A stretch of DNA of 64,000 bases from Phlegmacium glaucopus (Eukaryota; Basidiomycota; Agaricomycetes; Agaricales; Cortinariaceae). The stretch spans positions 1 through 64,000 of the forward strand of contig MU130178.1 of NCBI GenBank assembly GCA_015039465.1. The letters run 5' to 3'. Shown piece by piece: positions 56,873 through 64,000 of the stretch (the stretch's first letter is position 1; each line of letters starts with the position of its first letter). Below the pieces are notes generated by a model, which was not told the DNA's origin, ran no database searches, and worked only from the letters and a program-made list of their open reading frames with translations. A program made the position numbers and the translations under genes.

Positions 56873-58415
56873 TCACCGTTTAGACATGACCCAAGCCACG
56901 AGGACACCAATAAGCCCAACGGACGCCCATGCTCGCGCTATCCTCCACTCTCGAAGCCACATGAAGAGACCAGGCATAGTCTCGGCGGCATGAAAACTCG
57001 GTGGTGATAGTGATACGCCTTGATGGAGTTCCTGGACGACTTCTTCAAGTGGCATGGATTCCAATACTAACGTAGGGTCCGCTGGGCTAACGACTTCCAC
57101 TTGAGCAACGCCACCAAAAAAGTCAGTGATGCGCGTCTTATCGAGAGGACGCTGGAATAAATCGCTCCGAACCCCATGGTGGGAACCGATCTTTGTCACA
57201 TCGATAGAGTCGAACTGTGAATGAGAGAGCAAAACGACTTAGTCAAAGAAAGGTATATTAAGAGAACTTTTTTTGTTACCAATTCTTGCATGGACACTTG
57301 ACTAGTCTTGTTAATTTTCTCCATAAAGTCCAGAACGTAATGTGTAAAAGCATCAATCACAGCTACACCAATGTCGTTGTCATTTTCATGCTGCATTATA
57401 TGTATGAATATAAACAGTAGAAAGATAATATTTAGGAAGGTGACTCACGGAATATGAGTTCTCTCCAAGTCCCGAGGAACCAACTGCGAAGATGTTCGGG
57501 GAGTAAAGCTTGGAGTGCAGAGTATTGGCTTGACAAGTATCAATCATGAAGAATATTTCATTATAACTGAAAAGGCAAAGGATCCGCCGGAAAGTCAAAA
57601 AAATAAGGAACGGGAGGGAAAGAGAAAGGGCCATACCGTTTCTTTTGATACATCTGCTCAAAAGCATCTGCCAGATCAAAGGCACTAATCTCTTCATTGT
57701 CTTGGAACTTCAAGAACTCGTTGCCTCCATGACCAGTCATATAGACGAAAATATTCGACCTTTCATCAGTCAACAACCGTTTTGAACGTGGAACTGACGG
57801 CTCCATGCGACCTGAAGAAATATTGAGAACCCACAAACCCGTCTATGCTCTCAAAAAGATGCTCACCCGTGAGGACTCTAATGAAGTTCTCCACTGTAAC
57901 TTCATAGCCCCGATAATCAACTTCAATATTATCGCCATATAAATCTAAATGTCGGCCTGCATTCGCATACACGCTTCCTGGGAACTTGTTTCTTAGGTTA
58001 CAAGACGAATCATCCGCGAGCATGAGAATGATATTGGAATCTGGAATGCCCAACCGTTTGACAGTTCGGTACCTTTGACAATTTGCCTATTGAGAAAATT
58101 GAACGCTGGATTTGGCAAGGACACCCTTACATTCCTAGGGCGTTTGCCATATGCTAAGAAGAACCATGGATTTTTAGTTCGCTTTTAGATTGAAGTAAGA
58201 AAACTTGGATTTACTCGATAGTTAAACCAATATCGCGACGAACATACAAGCACAGCCCAATTATTCGTATGTGTAGACCCAGTTCCACCAGAGAATGATC
58301 CATTTTTATTAAAAAAGTCGCTGACAATTTGTTCCTGGATATATTCGCTGGAATGAGCGCCCAGAGCCCAGACTGAAAGGCATAGTAGTAGTTGGAAGAC
58401 GGAGAAGATGTGCAT
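56873..58415 (-). CDS. gpi8: GPI-anchor transamidase catalytic subunit Gpi8/PIG-K
   Basis: Cysteine protease of family C13 that transfers proteins to GPI anchors in the ER lumen. Starts [20 protein letters not shown], a signal peptide; I prefer this Met over one 10 codons upstream because it begins the hydrophobic segment. Exons join in frame through [38 protein letters not shown], the catalytic His in [13 protein letters not shown] and the catalytic Cys in [14 protein letters not shown]-terminal membrane helix (about 56940-56880, [17 protein letters not shown]) is present, as in most Gpi8 proteins. At least seven exons. Confidence 0.95.
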
Positions 58416-58498
58416 GGTCAACAAAGCATCTAATCGGAGTTCCAACCATTACTCCTTGAACTCAAACTCCCACCAACCTAGGGGGCTTCTAGCCGGCG
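58416..58498. promoter_or_regulatory. Very short divergent promoter between Gpi8 and HCNGP-like genes
   Basis: Only 83 bp separate the two inferred start codons if the HCNGP-like start at 58499 is correct. A pyrimidine-rich stretch runs through it; no TATA box. Confidence 0.55.
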
Positions 58499-59878
58499 AT
58501 GCGTGGTAAAGCTCATATCGAAAAGCATTGTTTAAAATTTCGAAAACTAATATACATTTTGAAAAGGACTTGTTGCATACGACGACGATTCTCAGAGTGA
58601 TTCAGAAAGCAAGCCAACTCCTTTTAATAATAATGGTGGCAGTAGTCATCAAAACCCGAATGTGAGATCCTTCGTCGCCATGTCTTGCTATGCCCGTTTC
58701 CCTTTTGCTGGCTTTCGTTTTCGCCTCGGATAGGATAAATCAGCGAAAGCCAGTTTAAAAGGCCCTTCGGATGGTATGTTTGTTCTCCCGTCCATTCATG
58801 CTTTTTTCTTGTTGTCAACTTAAAGAACATTTTCAGGCCGACGGATAACGAAGGCCCAAGTAATAATCCGACGGCCTGCTATTACGCATAAAAATCAAAT
58901 ACGCGCTCACATCTCCGACGATATTGTTCAAGAGGAAGATCAATCACAAGTCGCAGGACCGTCATCCCGAGAAACGGATGATGACGCTATGGATATGTCA
59001 CCTTCCTCAAGTCGTGCGGGTCCCTCCGACGAATTTCAAGACGAGTTATCTCGTCTTCGTGCACTTCTACATCCTCCACCCATACCAGGAGAAGATGATT
59101 GGGGTATACCGCCAGAGTCGTCGGAACCTTGTGACCCTGCACTATATGTATGCTATACTCCCTTTCCATCACATCTACAAACATGTTTTTTTGCTTTCTT
59201 ATTCTTTTTATTCTTTCATGTAGGCCAAGCTCTCTCAATTCTCTACCCTGAAAAGAGACCCCATGAATCCAAAGCACTTCAACGATTCTCTCATGTCAAA
59301 TCGGTCTTTCCGGAACCCTCATCTCTATACCAAGCTGGTCGAATTCGTTGATGTCGATGAACGAACGACAAACTTTCCAAAACACATTTGGGATCCTGAA
59401 AACGTACAAAGGGACTGGTTTGCCGACCAAATTGGTAAGTACCATAGCTTCCTTCGATGCCAATTGGTTCCTTGTTCATGCCATTTCCTTTGCGCCCTTG
59501 TCTGCTTTCTCCCTTTAACCTTGGTGATCTAACTCGCTTCATGACAATCTGGTCACTTAAACCATCGCAACCATATGGTTTATCTACCTGACCATTGCCT
59601 CATATCCCAATCCTCTCCCTTTCACCTCTTCCCCTATTTCTCAAAACTTGTGTTCAAATCATCCGGGCTGCAACTCGTGGGTCACCCAATTCAAAGCGGA
59701 CGCACAAAAAGCGCGTTCAGAGAAACAGGCTGCAGCCCAAGCTACTGGAAAGCGAAACCACATCGATTTCTCCAGTTCAAAAGCGGCACCGACGACAGCA
59801 CGGAAAAGTCGATTCCAACCATATGGAGGAGGTCCACCGATTATTATGAAAGAACAGCAGAAATCTCGTTGGGGTTGA
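58499..59878 (+). CDS. HCNGP-like transcription/splicing factor (SAP30BP family)
   Basis: Nuclear protein family also called SAP30-binding protein. A tiny first exon ATGCGTG (58499-58505) joined across an intron to the next gives [16 protein letters not shown], the acidic start typical of the family. Further exons give QVIIRRPA, a Ser/Asp-rich linker and the HCNGP core: [55 protein letters not shown]. The C terminus is basic ([20 protein letters not shown], ending SRWG). The first exon and the intron at 58658-58849 are inferred from splice signals and frame. Confidence 0.83.
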
Positions 59879-60674
59879 CAAAAGAACACCTTTTTTTTTT
59901 CTTATTGCCTTTTTTTCTCTCTGACATTTTTGTTTTCGCGATTAAAGTTTATTCGGAGTTTTTTTTACTTATTTATTAATAATACCTTTCAGTGAAAAAA
60001 AAACCTTTTCCTTTTCTTGCGATACATCTGTCTATCCATTGAGACACAAAGATTGCTATGAAACTGGCAGCTCCATAGACCAACGACAGACCTGAATGCT
60101 TTACAGACCAGCTCGGAACTCTAGCTTCCAAATAAAATAAAAACTAAAATGGTATAACCTGATAACTATACTATGATACCAATAATAATAATTTTTTCTC
60201 ATCTAGCCATCAGGGGCCGTTCTTTCTTCCATTCTTTCATATAGTTAGACCGACAAACAAATATACAATTTTTGACCAATATCGCAATGAGTTGTTATCA
60301 TTGAAGTTACACTAACATCAAATTTGTAATAGCAAGGGTAATAATAATAATGACCTTATCCCCCAAATGATTTATATATATAAAAGCTATGCTACAAGGA
60401 TATATAGAACGTAATGAATTGTAATAAATTATTGCAGATGGGTAGCAAGTTCCAACTTTTTGATCAATGATGTAGACTACCACAGTCAGTCGAGCAGTAC
60501 TATAAGCATAATGTTATGTAAACAAAAGGGAGGTATGGTCGAACAAAAAGAAAAGAAAAAAAACGTGCATCCTTTCTTCTCCATGTAGTTATATATAATA
60601 AAAAAGCTTTGAACAAGATGTCAATGAAAGATATAAGAGATACCAAAAAAAAAGAAGGGAGTGTTTTTTTTCTT
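59879..60674. other. Intergenic, AT-rich 3' flanks
   Basis: Tail-to-tail region with T-runs and AATAAT/AATAAA stretches that could be polyadenylation signals; no gene. Confidence 0.55.
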
Positions 60675-63600
60675 TTAGTCGTCTCCTTCATCGTCTCCTT
60701 CATCCATCAGATCATCTCCCCCTCTACCAACAGATCCATTCCCTCTTTTCAATCGCACACCACCAGAACCAACAGCAGGAGGTGGTATCCTCTCAATAGC
60801 ATCCAAATCTCTTTCCAAATCCAGTTCTTCTCCTTCTCCTTCGCCTTCACCTTCTCCTCCTTCTCCATTCAGATCCTCATTTTCTCCTTCTCCATCTCCA
60901 TCTTCATCTATACGACCCATAATGGTCGATGAGGAAGATGAGGATAAAAAGTTCATCGACATGCCCATGCCCATACCCATAGCTTCGGCTTCAGCATCTC
61001 CTATACTGTCGATATCAACGCCTCCTCCAGCACCATCATTACCACCACCACCACCACCACCACCACCAACCAACCCTCTCAACCTCCCCACCTCCCTCCT
61101 CAACCTCTCGATCTCACTATCTCTCCTCTCCACTCTCGCCTTCAACACCCTAATAAACTCATTCCCACAAATCAACAATTGTAATTTGCTGACTCCTTTA
61201 TTAGGTCCTTCTCCACCCGCTTTAGGGGGTCCACGAGGTGGGAGGGAACCGGGGAGGAGAGGTGTTGTTGCTAGGAATATAGGGGAAGGTGGGGATGTGC
61301 TTGAGGATGATGGGTGGGAGGTAGTGGAGGAGTGGGGGTGGGAGGAAGAAGAGTGGTGTGGATGTGGGATCGAAGGATCGAGAGAGGGAGAGCAAGAATC
61401 GTTAGGAAGTAAGATTGGAGGAAGGAGTTTGCGTAAGTCGTCAAAAGTCGTTTTTAGCGAGTCTCGACGTTTTTGTTCGGCCGCTTTGTGAGATGTTTTG
61501 CGAACGTGGATAGGTTGTTGTTGGGAGTTGTTAGCGTTATTGTTGTGATGGTTATTGCTACTGCTGGGGTAAGCTGATGATGAGGGACCGGCGATGACAG
61601 TAGTGGGTAACAACGTCCGTGGAGTATTAGGTGCAGAAGCCGACATGGAAGGCGTCGTACTTCCAGCTGAAAGAGGCTCGGGTTAGTTATCTATATGTCA
61701 AGGAAAAACTGAAATGACTTTTTTACCTGGTAATATAGGTTTCAAGTTCGGACTGGTCAATGAAGACCCAGAAACTGCGTTCTTGCGTGGGCCCCTGGCA
61801 TTACTACGTGTAGAAACGCCCGTGCTCGCCGTTGTTGTTGTTGATCCGGCAGTGGTGGGTTCTTTTCGTCTGGTTTGTCTGGTAGTTGTAGTGGTGGGAG
61901 TGGGAGTGGGAGTGGGCGCGAAGTGGGCTTGCAGGTGGTGAGATGACGACGCGGCGCCAGTTAACCTGCCACCACCATTTGTCAGAGTATTGATGCCTAA
62001 TCGACCGAGGTTCATGATACTGGCTGGTGTGACGGGTACCAGAGGAGTTTGTTGATGTGATGTCTGATGATGTGTACTTTCAGTTGTACTCTCCTCTCCA
62101 TCTCCATCTCCATCTCCATCTCCTTCGTTACCAGCACCAAAATCCATTCCATCCATTATCCCTTCAAATCCACCACCACCACCGCCACCGCCACCACCAA
62201 ATCCACCAAATCCACCCATACCCATATTCATATTCATCAAATCCATCCCCATCCCCATACTCATATCCATCCCATTCATTGACATATTGTTCATTCCCAT
62301 ATTCATTCCCATGCCATTCATCGACATATTTCCCATTCCCATATGACTCATACCCATTCCGCTCATATCCATTCCCAACCCACTCATATCCATATCCATA
62401 CCCATACCCATCCCGCTCATAGTCCCGAATCCCATATCGACGTCCATGTTCATACTAGAAATCGTCGGGGTAGAGGCAGACGTTGAACTGGATGCGGAAG
62501 CGGAAGCGGAATTGGAATTGGAGTTAGGAACGGGAACGGGTGGTGGTGGCATGGATATATCAATAGGTGATGGACTGTCCTCTCCTAATCCCGTTCCTGC
62601 ACCGCCAACAGCTCGAGGCGTCGACACCCCCGTCGAAGTACGACTTCGAGTTTTGGTAGGGCCCATGCTGGTATTGGAAGTGGAACCGGAATTGGGAGTG
62701 GGAGTGTTGGAACTAAAATTGGAATTAGGACCAGAAAAAGAGATAAACCCTCCTGCAGTCGTCGTCGTAGACCTTAATAAAGGAGTTGAACTTGTTGATT
62801 TTGATCCTCTGTATGGCAGACGACGAGTAGATGTTACGGGTGCTGTTGCAGTGATTGTAGTCGATGTAGAAGCAGAAGGAGTTGTGTCTTTTCCTCCGAC
62901 GAGAGTTTCTTCCTCTCCGTCCCTCCTACCTTCCCAATCCCGATCACCGGCTTGTGTGGACGGTAGCCCATCACTACCACCAGCACCGCCACTCCCTAAA
63001 TCATTACTAGAAGCAGATGGTGATGGTACATCCGTTTTTTCTCCCTTTTTCTCTCTTCCGCGTTCCCTTGCATCCCCTCCACGCCCATTACTGAGCCCAG
63101 TCATCCTCAAAGTAGGTCTAATCGCTGGACTTTGTTTTTTACGTGGACTTGGGCCTTCATCGTCATCGCTTGTACTTGCTGATCTTTTGTTGTTGGTTGT
63201 AGAAGAAGGGGCAGTTGAGGTGGTAGCGGATGAAGATGTGCTCGTTGACATAGGACTACGGGTACTCGCACTAACAATCGCACTCCCACCCACACTGGGA
63301 CCGCCACTGCCAATCTCAGAAGTAGGTCTGGCACCTAACCAAGGACTAGTCAAAGGACTTATGTCTTGATCTAAAATTGGTAACGGCGGAGATGATGAAG
63401 ATGTTGAATCAGAAGAAGAAGAAGCGGATATAGATGTGTTGTACGGTTTCCATGAGTTGGTAGTATTTGTTTGGGTATTGTTACCGTCCGCACTGGATGT
63501 AGATGTGGATTGAGACAAAGGATGGACATTGCTGCTACTGTGAAAAGGACCAGTGTAGATATTAAACGCGATCCTTTCAGGTGCTGAATGAGGGCCAGGG

Positions 63601-64000
63601 GAAAGGGTGGAAGAAACAGCAGCGGGAACCGGTGTATGTGAAAGCTGTCTGAGGGTGTGAGGTTTATGTTGTTGGTATTGGGTGGGATTAAAATTGCCGT
63701 TGTTATTATTATACAGCGGCTGGCCCTGGGATTGCATTGTATCTCGATGCTGATGAGAGGAACGGCTGCCAAAGGTATTAGGCGAGTTAGCAGCTGCGGA
63801 ATAATGTGTAGTAGAAGTTGGAGAAGGGGATTGGACGTGATCCTGCGAATTTTGATATATGACAGGGGAAGATGGGTGTGTGTATCGACCTTGTTGATGC
63901 TGCTGATGATGATGGAACGGGGATTGAATTGTTGGTGTTCCAGGATGACCTTGTCCCTGTTGGTGAGAGACCAAGGAACTATGTCTTGAATGAGATCTCT
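60675..64000 (-). CDS. bHLH transcription factor, N terminus beyond window
   Basis: Two exons visible. The long first one runs from the right edge to 61728; the second starts with SAGSTTPSMSASAPNTP-like sequence and ends at 60675 with GDDEGDD. The basic region and helix 1 read HKAAEQKRRDSLKTTFDDLR, with the canonical His, Glu and Arg that contact E-box DNA. A ~60-residue Ser/Pro/His loop separates it from helix 2 (KLQLLICGNEFIRVLKARVE), followed by leucine-zipper-like LRREVGRLRG. The rest is low complexity: Gln/His- and Ser/Thr-rich N terminus, a Met-Gly repeat tract (about 62230-62450) and an acidic C terminus. No stop appears before the edge, so the start lies outside. Family role: nuclear activator or repressor; target unknown. 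Confidence 0.88.
62210..62450 (-). repeat. Met-Gly-rich coding repeat in the bHLH gene
   Basis: Imperfect repeats of a CATNCCCAT-like hexamer-to-nonamer encode runs of MGMGMD/MSGMGM. Replication-slippage-type expansion inside a coding region. Confidence 0.8.

Noticed and set aside
60922..63369. Long plus-strand open frames opposite the bHLH gene
   Set aside because: They mirror low-complexity coding repeats on the minus strand and show no domain.
1..64000. CRISPR arrays, bacterial operons, rRNA or tRNA genes
   Set aside because: None seen; the repeats lack regular spacers and no tRNA-like cloverleaf with a GTTCRA loop was recognised by eye.

Overview
The window is eukaryotic and almost certainly from a mushroom-forming basidiomycete (Agaricomycetes). 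Genes are split by many 45-65 bp GT..AG introns. The gene set (Tup1, Sos7-like kinetochore protein, Gpi8, SmD1, HCNGP-like factor) is fungal. The DUF6589 / RecQ-like helicase pair and a DIRS-type tyrosine-recombinase retroelement are typical residents of agaric genomes.

Layout. (1) 0-17.6 kb is a tandem array of three ferric-reductase genes, all on the minus strand (copy A cut by the window edge, copies B and C complete). The repeat unit also carries flanking DNA, including a duplicated piece of the SmD1 3' flank. The third unit is interrupted by a ~6.6 kb cassette with two divergent genes, a DUF6589 protein and a RecQ-like helicase. The cassette is bracketed by ~230 bp direct repeats and ~54 bp inverted repeats; it is the strongest candidate here for a little-described mobile system. 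(2) 17.6-24.8 kb is ordinary gene space: SmD1 (minus), a kinesin (plus) and a cytochrome b561 protein (plus). (3) 25-45 kb is a repeat-rich island. It holds two paralogous small secreted-protein genes (27.3 and 44.0 kb) with near-identical TATA promoters, a decayed DIRS-like element with inverted terminal repeats, a hAT-like MITE with a perfect 8 bp target duplication inside it, several further inverted-repeat elements and strong palindromes. (4) 45.8-64 kb is dense housekeeping gene space: a kelch protein, a Sos7-like kinetochore protein, a membrane-anchored GH27 alpha-galactosidase, the Tup1 corepressor, Gpi8, an HCNGP-like factor, and a bHLH transcription factor running off the right edge.

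Exon structures were worked out by eye from splice signals and reading-frame continuity; where joined exon lengths are given they divide by three. Family names come from recognised motifs, not database searches. The repeat-rich centre is where most of the unusual structure lies. The flanking genes look intact and functionally independent of one another (iron reduction, splicing, mitosis, transcription repression, GPI anchoring).
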